This document shows positions 45,981 through 55,286 of a stretch of DNA of 64,000 bases, piece by piece (position 1 is the stretch's first letter; the number at the start of each line of letters is the position of its first letter). The stretch lies in NCBI GenBank assembly GCA_025667525.1, contig CM046882.1:528142618-528206617 (forward strand). The letters run 5' to 3'. The notes beneath the pieces are model-generated. The model did no database searches. It was not told where the DNA came from and worked only from the letters and a program-made list of their open reading frames with translations. This stretch comes from Glebionis coronaria. Its lineage: Eukaryota > Streptophyta > Magnoliopsida > Asterales > Asteraceae. Both the position numbers and the translations under genes were made by a program.

Positions 45981-46934
45981 TGTAGGAAACGGTGTATACT
46001 TTTATTAAAATCAGATTACAATTAATAAAACTAACAGAAAATAAAGACATAAAATAATAACAGTAATCAAGAAAGCAGTAGAACTAAGACGAGGCACGTG
46101 TTTAACACGCTTCCTTTAAAACAGATTCGCCGTCTGTTTCCCAGGGTACAACGTCCAAAGCTGTTGTACAGCCAGACTAGACAAACTTGCCTGAAAGATC
46201 ACGGAAGCCTTCTGCGTTTCTGATCGAGAAGTGCTGAAAAAATCTTCTGGTAATGGAGTAAAGAAAAGCTGCGTTTTTTCTGATATCAAAAACTGAATGA
46301 GAAGAGGTTATATTTATACTGAAAACTTGACTTGTTCTCAAAGTAAAAATATATACCAAAGTCAGGAAAATCTGTTATAACTAAAACAGATTTCCTGTCT
46401 TTTTAACACACAAAAATATTCTGTGAATATTTTCTGTATCTTTTTAACACACAAAATATTCTGTGAATAACTTCTGTATCTATTCCTAAAATAGATGTAC
46501 AGAATTTTTCTGGAAAAAATCTGAATTTGCAGCAAAAAAGATACCGAAATCTGCCCGCACCCAAGCCAGTTTTTGGAGCTGCATTCGTGTCCGCAGGTCG
46601 CACACCGCCCCCTGCGCGCGTAGGCGTGGGAGTAAAAACCCACAAATGAATATTGTAGGGTAGAAACTAGGATTTCATTATAAACATGTTTTCACTTCAT
46701 GTTTCAAGCGATGCGGGACAAATATTTTCCAAATATTGTGTTTCACGTGACTCACTTTGAGACACGATATCTCATTCATATTAACTCCATATTGGACATA
46801 CTTTAGCTCGTTGCGAAGCTCTCTTCGAGGAGAATGCAAAGCTACTAAGTACTGCGAATATATATAAAGTATACATATATAAAACTATGTCCAAAGTATT
46901 GAAAAAACCATATTTTGCAAAACATTTTCCAACA
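45981..46934 (-). repeat. array LTR 4 (outermost, 5' end of the array), with a ~60-bp deletion
   Basis: 954 bp. It lacks about 60 bases present in LTRs 1-3 between GTCCGCAGGTCGC and CACCGCCCCC (near 46597-46605). The ends match the other LTRs, and ttttc (46935-46939) follows directly. Confidence 0.9.
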
Positions 46935-46939
46935 TTTTC

Positions 46940-47393
46940 TTAATACATTACCATTGTTATATCATATTTGTATCTAAGTATAAATCAGCAACCCATCCAG
47001 TTAACAGTTATGATACAACTGCAGTTTAGGAGTTTATATAAGATATAGTGCCTTGAAGTGAGGGAATGTCCATTCCTGAACTTACAACATAGATCAAATT
47101 TTGTATTGGACCATTTCTCTTATTTTATCTTGTCGCTTCATCACTTAACTATCAAGTAGCATTGGTATCAGTTATTTTTTGATTTAAATTCTGCCTAAGA
47201 GTATCCCAGAATGACTAAATTATTGTAACAGATAAGAAAATTATACAGACATTGGTTTTAGTACTGTTGTTACTTTATTTAATCAAGTTGCGTTGAAATT
47301 AAAATTTACTAATTTCGACTAGAAGGAAAACACTGAAAAACTTCTTCGTTTTCATGGGTTACTCATGGTACATAGTTGATTAGCTAAACTATC
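46940..47393. other. host DNA between the array and the pepsin-fold gene
   Basis: Non-coding AT-rich sequence that would contain the 3' untranslated region of the 47394-48674 gene, which is read towards the array. I see no other feature. Confidence 0.5.
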
Positions 47394-48674
47394 TCACATT
47401 AGTTGAGTAAAGTTGAAGTTTGCACAAGAAGTCTTCTTACTTAATAAGGAAGAACTAAATCCAAATCTCGAATTCTCTAAATCAAGCACCACAAAGTTAT
47501 CCTCAAACTGAAACGTCCCGATTGTGATAGCTGGTATACGTGTTGCACCACCGTCAACCAACGCTAGGCATGCCACATCTTTATTCATTTTCTTAATCGA
47601 GTTAGCAGCTGATATCCTCCATGTCTTTCCACCCTGAAGACTAAAATCAATATTAGGAACTTTTAGACCAACTTCGGTATCATTGGTGGAAGTCCTAAAA
47701 CAAAGGGCAAATGGTGCGATTGGCTTTGCAGTCGAGATTCGTTTTGTGACCATCGAAAACCTTTTAACCACACGAGTAAAAATATCTGTTCTGAGAGTAG
47801 TGTAAGGCTCAGTTGTACTAAGTTTGGTAGTGGATGCCGCAGGAATGTAAATAGATCTATTTTTAATTACAATTGCGGTGATGCTAATAAAGTACCCAAA
47901 AGAATTTGGATTGTTTAATAGCGGGGTATAGGAAAGTAAACTTCTTATATCAACATTCGATTGAGGAAGAAGGTAATAGGGACCAGTTCCGGTAAAGAGA
48001 ACTCCACGAGCGGAGGATTTGCTAGGCAAACATAGAGCTGTAACTTTTTTTACTAGCTGGCCATATAGATTTAAAGACGCGGGTAATGCGTAGGGAGAGG
48101 ATGAAAACGTCATGACACCCTTAACATCTTTAGGGAACGACTTAAATGATGAAGAAGGAGCACACGATCCTGTAGGTGTAGCACCATATACGCCACTTAA
48201 AACATTTCTCCCATTACTTGTGTTCATTGTAAAATAATCGTAGTTAAATACAGTATTTTCACAAGATCCTGTAACAGGATTGACTACATTGACCGGACAC
48301 GAACAATATCCCCAACCAGGTATTTTTCGATAATTATTTGCATGGCAAGATGGGTTTTTGTATGAGTAAGGTTGCACTTCCATGCATGTTTCCTCTTCGC
48401 TATGACATGGAACAGGATATGTTTTCCAATCGGGGATGCAGTCGTGCCAAATGACAGGAGCATCGATGTCTATAATATAGTTTGAGTAGGAGGACTGCTT
48501 GTCCATGTAATCCGTAGCCATGACCCGAACACTATAAAGAGGCTTAATGGTATCGGTATGTTTGGTTACCGGAAGAACTAAGGAAGTGTAAGTGTTAGGT
48601 GATTGTGCTACGGCTTCATGTTTATGTGAAATGAAGGCTAGAATGATAACAAGTAGTTGTATAAACAAAATCAT
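47394..48674 (-). CDS. secreted pepsin-fold protein, catalytically inactive (7S globulin / xylanase-inhibitor / EDGP-like)
   Basis: An uninterrupted, intronless 426-codon gene. Residues 1-23 form a signal peptide, so the protein should enter the secretory pathway, probably to the cell wall. The two-lobed pepsin fold of family A1 is recognizable, but the first active-site motif reads IDIDAPVIWHDC (68-79) where an active enzyme has D-T/S-G. The second lobe has STTEPYTTL in place of the second catalytic Asp motif. LVDGGA (372-377) and the ending SRFGFSSSLL...CANFNFT match the basic 7S globulin / TAXI / extracellular dermal glycoprotein group. About 12 cysteines suggest several disulfides. Relatives bind or inhibit microbial glycanases or act in wall defence; that role is inferred here. 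It is the only host gene in the window that looks functional, and it sits 455 bases from the array. Confidence 0.9.
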   Translation of the reverse strand: MILFIQLLVIILAFISHKHEAVAQSPNTYTSLVLPVTKHTDTIKPLYSVRVMATDYMDKQSSYSNYIIDIDAPVIWHDCIPDWKTYPVPCHSEEETCMEVQPYSYKNPSCHANNYRKIPGWGYCSCPVNVVNPVTGSCENTVFNYDYFTMNTSNGRNVLSGVYGATPTGSCAPSSSFKSFPKDVKGVMTFSSSPYALPASLNLYGQLVKKVTALCLPSKSSARGVLFTGTGPYYLLPQSNVDIRSLLSYTPLLNNPNSFGYFISITAIVIKNRSIYIPAASTTKLSTTEPYTTLRTDIFTRVVKRFSMVTKRISTAKPIAPFALCFRTSTNDTEVGLKVPNIDFSLQGGKTWRISAANSIKKMNKDVACLALVDGGATRIPAITIGTFQFEDNFVVLDLENSRFGFSSSLLSKKTSCANFNFTQLM

Positions 48675-48724
48675 TTTGAAATGATTTGTATATTCTTATG
48701 CGAGTTTTGAAGAGAAAACAATCA

Positions 48725-48735
48725 GATTTAAATAG
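48725..48735 (-). promoter_or_regulatory. TATA-like box of the pepsin-fold gene
   Basis: CTATTTAAATC in sense lies about 50-60 bases upstream of the ATG (48674), a normal distance for a plant gene with a short leader. It is the only good TATA-like word nearby. Confidence 0.5.
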
Positions 48736-49760
48736 TAAAAATACTATCTATGTTGCTTGCTGCGTTATGCATATCTGTAATCTCAATCTTCGAAAGTCAA
48801 ATCTACAAATGTTTCAGTTTTTGCTTAGGTGTTCTCAATAAAAACAGAATAAAAGAACGTGTTTCATAATTCTCTGCATCATTAATTTGACTCTCAGCTT
48901 GGAGCCAGCCTTGAGGTGCGTGGTTTTTTGAGTAAATTATATTAGTAAGTCTTGCAACTTTTTTTTCCCAAGAGAATAGTATGATGTAGGTTGAATTAAG
49001 TGATAACATGTCAAATTAATAGAATAAGTTACACCTCAAATAGCATGTTAACTGGGAATTCATGAAATCCCTAAATATGTTTTTTATTTTTAACAGTCGG
49101 TTGTGTTGTGGAAACTGGAGCTATTAAAGCTATATTTGTGTAGAGGCATGATTTTTGCATTTATATTGTATAGTTCTTGCGAGCTCGAATCGGCAGTTAT
49201 TAATGTTTTGTAATAAGTATATACTGTATTATATCTGTATAGTATGTCTGAGATCTTCGACATCGGAAGGACACATGCATTACTTAGTATTTACAACTTA
49301 GTTGTTAATAAATGAATATATTGTATATTACCGGTTAAATTCTTTTATAACATATTACGATTATGAATAAATTATTCCACAATCATGTGCAGAAGTCAAC
49401 AGATTTGGTTAGTTTATTCCATGTTGGTGCAAAATCTGTTGGAATATTGCGGATACATAATGAATACGAAAATGCTAAAACGTTGCGTTTAAAATATTAA
49501 ATAACTAGGTACTTTCACAAATGTACTTACGCATCCACAATGAGATGACTTGACATACGTTCAATAGAGCAAAAAAGTACAATTACTAAGTTCAATCGAT
49601 TGTAATGAATGACATCTCAGCATGGGAGTTCAATTCTATCAAGTCCACTTTTTTAGCAAAGGCCCATTGAACCCATCTTAACCATTCAGTTTTCTATATA
49701 TCAACGCACCAGATTAAAAAACACAACATACCATATTCTTCACCAAAAAAAAGTCCGGAA
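48736..49760. other. upstream flank of the pepsin-fold gene; no gene seen
   Basis: AT-rich sequence without a supported frame. It should hold the upstream control region of the 47394-48674 gene, but I cannot point to individual elements. Confidence 0.4.
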
Positions 49761-49779
49761 TCTCAACTCCCACTTTCGA

Positions 49780-50065
49780 TTTCCGCGATCACCACAATAA
49801 CTCACCGATTTCCAGCCACCACCACAACAACCCACCTATTTACGACAACCTCCACTAGAACCCACCATTTTTCCGCGAGTTCCACAACAAACCATCATTT
49901 TCCGAAGACTTCCACAACAACTCCAACATTTTTTTACAAGATTCACAAGAATTCACCAATTTCCGGCGAGTTCCATAACAAACCCAGTTCTCCATGGACT
50001 TCTACAACAAATCCATCATTTTCCGGCGACTTTCACAACAAACCCGTTTTTTCGACGACCTCGTC
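49780..50065. repeat. degenerate ~40-bp tandem repeat (TTTCCGGCGACTTCCACAACAA core)
   Basis: About seven imperfect copies of a unit containing CCACCATTTTCCG(C/G)CGA(G/C)TTCCACAACAA(A/C)CC lie next to each other. The frame is not kept and no protein is likely. The array runs directly into the TGA(C/G)TCA cluster. Confidence 0.6.
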
Positions 50066-50067
50066 AC

Positions 50068-50183
50068 TGACTCATATATGAGTCACCATGACTCATATAT
50101 GACTCATGTATGAGTCACCGTGACTCATACATGAGTCACCAAGATGACTCATAAATGAGTCACGGTGACTCATACATGAGTCA
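50068..50183. repeat. cluster of eleven TGA(C/G)TCA palindromes
   Basis: TGACTCA or TGAGTCA occurs at 50068, 50079, 50089, 50100, 50111, 50121, 50132, 50145, 50156, 50166 and 50177: eleven sites in 116 bases at 10-13 base spacing. Pairs are joined by TATA, TACA or TAAA spacers so that each pair forms a longer palindrome (TGACTCATATATGAGTCA). TGA(C/G)TCA is the core bound by GCN4/AP-1-type bZIP proteins. The spacing is close to one helical turn. It may be a chance tandem repeat. Confidence 0.8.
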
Positions 50184-50189
50184 CTAGTG

Positions 50190-50392
50190 TCAAGACAATC
50201 CACCTTTTATCAAATGCTTCATTTTGAACCATCTGCTGAAATTAGACATTAATGTCAGCAACTTGAGTCTTGAATTCTCTAACACTACTTCATATAACAC
50301 TTCAACTTCCATATTCTAAAAAATTCTATCATTTCTCTCCTGCCAAATGTAATATACTATAGCAGCAAAAGATAAACCCATTCTTTTCGCCG
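50190..50392 (-). pseudogene. LINE (non-LTR retrotransposon) ORF2 C-terminal remnant
   Basis: On the minus strand one frame reads SFAAIVYYIWQERNDRIF, then an in-frame stop (50316-50318), then VLYEVVLENSRLKLLTL and further residues to a stop at 50190-50192. The YYIWQERN(D/N)R-IF and R(L/F)KLLTL motifs are typical of the region after the zinc-finger domain of plant LINE-type reverse transcriptases. The rest of the protein has decayed or is missing. The call rests on memory of these motifs. Confidence 0.6.
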
Positions 50393-50741
50393 AAAAACAC
50401 CATCATCATATGACACCACAACTCCTGGTCACTCAAACCCCAAACGACAACCTTTGCACCAATACTACTACATCCCCACATGACACACTAGAAGAATAAC
50501 TCTTGTCTACTATTTTTGTAGTAATAAAATCGTATAAATCTGTAGACGGACCACTCTGAGGTTGCTTTTCTGCTTTCAAACTGCCGTTCAACAAAAGATC
50601 AGGTACAGAGTATTAATTTTACATATTTTCATGGGGTTTGTGGATCTCGCTGGAAAATGGTTGACTATGTATGTATTATAATTGATCATTTTAAAGTAAA
50701 TAACTAGGGTTAGGGTTCAACAATGGTTCGATAATCAGGGC
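50393..50741. other. intergenic DNA, possibly further LINE decay
   Basis: No frame is supported. The first ~170 bases might continue the LINE remnant on the minus strand, but stops and shifts prevent a firm call. Confidence 0.35.
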
Positions 50742-50832
50742 TTTTGATCGGGATCTATTGTGGTTAATCAGATCGGAATGATGTGAAAATTTAAGTTTTT
50801 TGATCGGGATCTATGGTGGTGAATCAGATCAA
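50742..50832. repeat. direct repeat TTTTGATCGGGATCTAT(T/G)GTGGT(T/G)
   Basis: Two copies of a ~33-base phrase (about 50742-50776 and 50797-50832), ending AATCAGATC, lie about 56 bases apart. This is a simple local duplication and no function is assigned. Confidence 0.6.
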
Positions 50833-51589
50833 AATTGTCGACTGTGTGTGTATGTGTTTATGATGGCGGTGGGTGGATTGAGAAAGAAAATAAAATAACG
50901 GTTGTGGAATTCTAAGGTGGGGTTTGATTGTTTTTTAATCTGAGCCACAGGATGTGAATGAATTAAATGGTTGAGATAAGTCCATGCAGCCTTTGATATT
51001 TTGTAGGACTGGATTGAACTTTCTTCATGGTGGTTTATATATTTCTGTACAAACATTCATTGTAGTATTTGATCATATTTTGAGTAAAAGCTATAAAATA
51101 GACACGTATTCTTCATTTTGTTCCAATATGGCAAATGTACTATTTTATGTACTCATTTTCCCATTGAACTTGTTAGTTTGTCACAATATCACCAATTGGG
51201 TCCTTGTTACAAGCTATACCGGTTTTTTGTATTATTGGTAAATTAGTCACAAAATTAGCCATGAAATGACTAATTTACCCTAATCCCCTTCATTCCTTGA
51301 TCCTTGTCAGAAATCTGACAACACAGTAGCAAATTCCGGCGACTGCTACACAATGGCCCGTGATAACAGATCTCGGGAATAACAGATCTAGAAACCATGA
51401 ATCTGCCACTTTCGTTTCGTGACGTCAGTGATGTGTCGTGGATAGTATATGTGATTTAATTTGATATACGTTATAGGGTAAATTAGAAAATTATCTTTAG
51501 GAAAAAGTAATAGTCTAATAATACCAATGACGAATTCAATTAAACACGTGAGTGAGTCGAGTTCGTTGTACACGAATATCTTATGAATT
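50833..51589. other. intergenic DNA, no supported feature
   Basis: Short frames on both strands (for example 50984-51241) have no recognizable domain. I see nothing further. Confidence 0.4.
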
Positions 51590-52110
51590 TGAGACGTTTT
51601 GCTTTGATTTGGACAATCGATTTGAATTGTTTTTCGGTTTTTAAACTACAATTAAAGTCTACTAATTTTAAACTATTTAAAGTTATCCTAAAGTACATGA
51701 ATCGTGAACCCTGCTATTTTTAAATCTAAAAATAATCATTACTTAAAAGTTAACACTATTTAAAAAAATAGACTAATTAAAAATAATCTAATTAAAACTA
51801 TTTAAAACTAATATACTTTATTTAAAAATACTTTAAACAAATCTATTTAAAAACTATATTTATCCAAATCTAAAGTTATAAAAATCTAATTAATTAAGAT
51901 TTAAACTAGTTAAACTTTTTAAATAAAAACATTTTTTAATTTTTGTTTTCTCTTTTTTTATATTTATTTAATTTTTATTTTTATTTATAATAATAAACTA
52001 ATTTTAGAAATCTCAAAACAGACTTTAATTAAAATTTTAATTAATTAAAATAAAACAAATGTGTATTTAAACTCAAAGATATTAAGTAAAAATCTGCTTA
52101 AACAAACTAA
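51590..52110. repeat. very AT-rich tract with repeated TATTTAAA words
   Basis: Almost pure A/T sequence in which ATTTAAA, TTTAAAA and TAATTAAA recur many times. It is non-coding and could act as a matrix-attachment-like or easily melted region, but this is only composition. Confidence 0.5.
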
Positions 52111-52145
52111 ACTATATAAATGAGAAAGCAGAGAATTAAATCAAA

Positions 52146-52215
52146 AGGGCGTGCAGCCCACGTGGTTATCACGCAAGACTGGTAAAGGGGAGGTCTCGAG
52201 TTCGAGACCCCCAAG
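52146..52215 (+). mobile_element. tRNA-derived SINE head (A-box / B-box like)
   Basis: GTGCAGCCCACGTGG resembles a pol III A box, and GTCTCGAGTTCGAGACCC contains a near-perfect B box (AGTTCGAGACC), about 35 bases apart. That spacing is normal for tRNA-derived SINEs. No clover-leaf gene can be folded with confidence and the 3' end of the SINE is not defined. Confidence 0.5.
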
Positions 52216-53249
52216 TGACAATTTTTGGAAATAAATTTCTTTTCGACAGAAAAGTAAGTACAGTCACAGGAGTGACCTTTTGACAGCTTAATAGCTATAA
52301 GCTTGTGAGGACACAACTTTTTGAGCTTATCAGCTTAGTAAAACTGATAAGCTAATAATACTGAACAATTATGCAGACAGATCAACAAATCAAGCACACA
52401 AAGAACTTCGATTCATCAAACAAAATAAACTCTAATTATGCAGGCAATTAAAAGCAACAAATCAGTATCACAAATTCAGATTACTAAAAATTAAATCAAT
52501 GTCGAAACCAATCATACTCATTATTAACAAACTAGGCAGATTATCTATTAAGCACACTCATCAAACTAAGCATAAATACAAAACCAAAATAAGCAAATTC
52601 TAATAATTCTAAACACTCAGTTTTACTCTCTAGACCTATGCAAACCCATCAGTACAAAGTTTCAGCAGACTAACTGAACCTAGCACCCAATTACAGTAGC
52701 CACGCTGCTTGATTCGTCAATAAAACATCAGGTTATAACCCTAATCACGGAACACTTAATCAAAAATTAGTGCAAGCAGATTCCTACAAATACCACCTCA
52801 GTTAATCGAGACAGCAAAACAGATCCAATCAAGAATTAAATCAGCTTAACAAATTAAAAAGGTTTCAGTAAAAATTTACTTCAAATAGTTTAACAAACTT
52901 CCATTCTCAAATTCAAGCAATACACATATCTAACTTTACACAAATAAACTCACTACACATATCATCTAAACAGTAACAATATCCTAAACTTTCAAGACAA
53001 AATCAGTTAACAACAAGTAGCACAGACCTTAATCAAGTAAGGTTATCATCAAAACTTACCAAAACTTATTCTAATTAGCAGATTTAACAAAACTTATAGA
53101 AAGAAAATTAAAATAAGAAGAAACTAGCACCTTTTGACGAAACCTTTGAGATGTAGACCTGCGCTGAGCAGTCTAAGAACCAGAACTAGAACCACCATTC
53201 ACCATTCAATTATTAATCGACACCAAAACGTATCACGAACAATCAACAA
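52216..53249. other. AT-rich DNA with a 10-bp inverted repeat, no gene
   Basis: Contains the perfect inverted repeat AGCTTATCAG (52324-52333) / CTGATAAGCT (52344-52353) around a 10-base loop. The rest is A-rich sequence with CAAATCA- and AACAAA-type words and no supported frame. Part of it could belong to the LTR or leader of the gypsy element to its right. Confidence 0.4.
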
Positions 53250-54573
53250 TGAATCGATCCGGTTTTTTTTTAATTTATCCAATTAGGATAAATCATCCCC
53301 AATCTTTACTTCAATATTTAATTAAACTATTGAGAAGTTTAATTGAATATCTTTTATCATTATAATATAAAATTAGATTGATAAAGAAGATGAAGAATTT
53401 TAAACAGTTATAAATACTCACGAATCAATTAAAACCGAATGAAACTTTTATTAATAAACATAAACTGATACAGTGCTATTAAAAAAAGAAATACAACTTC
53501 CTATTATAATTTCAACATTACAACAGTAAGTAAGAAAAAAGGGATAGAATTACAATAGAAATTGGGGGTATTTATAGCCCCCCCCAAGGGCTTCCTTGAG
53601 CGAATATTCACATATTCTAGGGAATATCCCTTTTGATTTCTTGGCCATTGATCTTCAATTTTCTTCTCTCTCTTTAATCTGATGGCTGAGATGGTTCACA
53701 ATAGCACACGGATCGCCAACGTGGCATCCGTGTGCTAGTTGTGCTTCTTTCTTGATCTCTGATTGGTGGGATTGGAAGATTGAGGTGTAGCCTCCTATCA
53801 AAATTAGCCACGTATCAAGCCCTTTCCTCTTATTCTCTTCCTTAAGAATTGGGGATTTTATTCCCCACACACTTGTATTAAGCGTGTGAACAAAACCCCC
53901 ATATTTAATTTGCTTTTTATTAACCTAGGTTTTGTGTGAAACAGTAATAAGTTGCAGGTTATTTTAGGGTGAGATGGAATGAAGAAGAAAGTGAAACATA
54001 GTTTGTATCGAGTTTTTATTTGATGTGAGAGAAAGTGAGTGGGGTGATTGTTTATTTAATGGGTGTGTGACAGACGTGTGAAGTGGGTGAATGGGTGATA
54101 AATATGAGGTGTGGCTGGAATATTTACTTTTTATGGTAAAAATGAAAACGCGTTTGAAACCCTAAAATCCCAACATGTGTTAACTTCATTTCATTCCTTT
54201 TATTTCAGTTTTGGGCTTGGGCCCGTTTGTTTCCATCTGTAACTAAATAATCCGTTTTGGGCCTTTTGGATCTTTTACAAATGATTTAAACCAACACTTG
54301 AATTATAAATGGGCTTTTGAGCCCATTTACCCCATTGTGGGACCCACTTGGCCCGTTTATTCGATAAATGATTAAATCCTCTAAAGTCGAGCTTGATTTT
54401 GGCTTCTTAGATCTTTTTCATCAATCTCGTGTCGGTTTTCATTGGTTTTCGCGAACTTGGTACCTACACACATTCAAACAAGAAACATGCATTTCCAAGG
54501 CATATTTGATACATTTTGTGCAATATTTCATTGTTTTAAGCTACAAATGATATGAGTAAATACACTCATATCA
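53250..54573 (-). repeat. gypsy-type LTR (element D), minus strand; left edge uncertain
   Basis: The right edge is fixed by a polypurine tract (in sense GGAAGGGGGAATT) followed by TGATATGAGTG, the start of an LTR. A TATA box in sense (CTATAAATACCCCC, about 53566-53580) and an AATAAA-type signal about 130 bases further on give the usual U3-R order. The first 26 bases (54548-54573) are a palindrome (TGATATGAGT / ACTCATATCA). The left edge could not be set because no partner LTR or duplication is visible. Confidence 0.6.
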
Positions 54574-54956
54574 AATTCCCCCTTCCTAGGCAATTGTCGT
54601 GTCCTCACGCAATAATAAAATAAAACTATAGCTACACCATTATTCAACTTTTGACATAAAATAACTAAGGATCATAAAAGCTCAAATAGATTCATCGTCC
54701 TTGACTTTTCACTTTTCCATGCCAAGTGCAAAAACAAGATCATTGTTATTATAAGTTGGTAGACTAACACGAACTCATGTGGGCTAATTAATCACTTAGA
54801 CTCCCTTATTCCTATGTGTATCTCTTATATTTTATTGTTGTCTTGAATGATCACGAGGATGCATTGTTGACTTATTTCGATAATTTATTAGGCCGAAAAT
54901 AAAGTGAACGATTTAATTAATAGTTAGCTAAAGGACAAAATCTTTTAAAACTGCTT
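54574..54956 (-). mobile_element. internal 3' end of gypsy element D, interrupted by element B
   Basis: In sense the stretch ends with GCGTGAGGACACGACAATTGCCTAGGAAGGGGGAATT (split here only for reading), a layout common just before the 3' LTR of plant gypsy (Tat/Athila-like) elements. The lineage name is inference. It continues up to 54956, where copy B was inserted, so the remainder of element D lies beyond the window. Confidence 0.55.
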
Positions 54957-55286
54957 TGTAGAATCTTGATAACCTATGAATCTATGAAGGGGGTTGAAGA
55001 TTTCTAGAGAGAGAAACTAGAGAGAGAAAGTGAGAGAAAACTATGTGTATTTTATTAAGTGGAACTAGAAAAAATGACAACAACCAACCCCTTTCCATGG
55101 TGGAAAGGGGTATTTATACTTCCAAGCTACATTGGGCTTGGGCCGGTCCATGACAAGCCCATGGACCGGTTCTTACTTAACTAAATAAGTAACTAATAAC
55201 TATTTGTTAACTACGAGCTATTACAACATAAATAATATTGTGGAGTGACCGATACTTCTAATATACGTAAAAACGTATTTCTAACA
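54957..55286 (-). repeat. 3' LTR of element B
   Basis: 330 bp, TGTTAGAAATACG to ATTCTACA in sense, aligned end to end with the LTRs of element A but with clearly more differences than those LTRs show from each other. The TATA box and the CCGGTCCATG palindrome are kept. Confidence 0.92.

Larger units (their letters stand above)
27905..46934 (-). mobile_element. tandem copia array: four LTRs, three internal regions, one target duplication
   Basis: LTRs start at 27905, 33932, 39956 and 45981, a period of 6,024-6,027 bases. They separate three internal regions of about 5,009 bases. The duplication ttttc occurs only at the outer edges (27900-27904 and 46935-46939). At the inner junctions each LTR passes directly into an internal polypurine end (ATCCCCCAC) or leader (TTAAGAT). 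So this is one insertion of a copia element carrying two extra LTR-internal units, not three separate insertions. The units are near-identical but all have broken coding frames. The element's sense is the minus strand. Confidence 0.92.

Noticed and set aside
27905..46934. Three independent nested copia insertions
   Set aside because: Inner LTRs are shared between neighbouring units and lack target duplications; only the outer edges carry ttttc.
52146..52215. Functional tRNA gene
   Set aside because: A- and B-box-like words are present but I could not fold a clover-leaf with a proper acceptor stem; a SINE head fits better.
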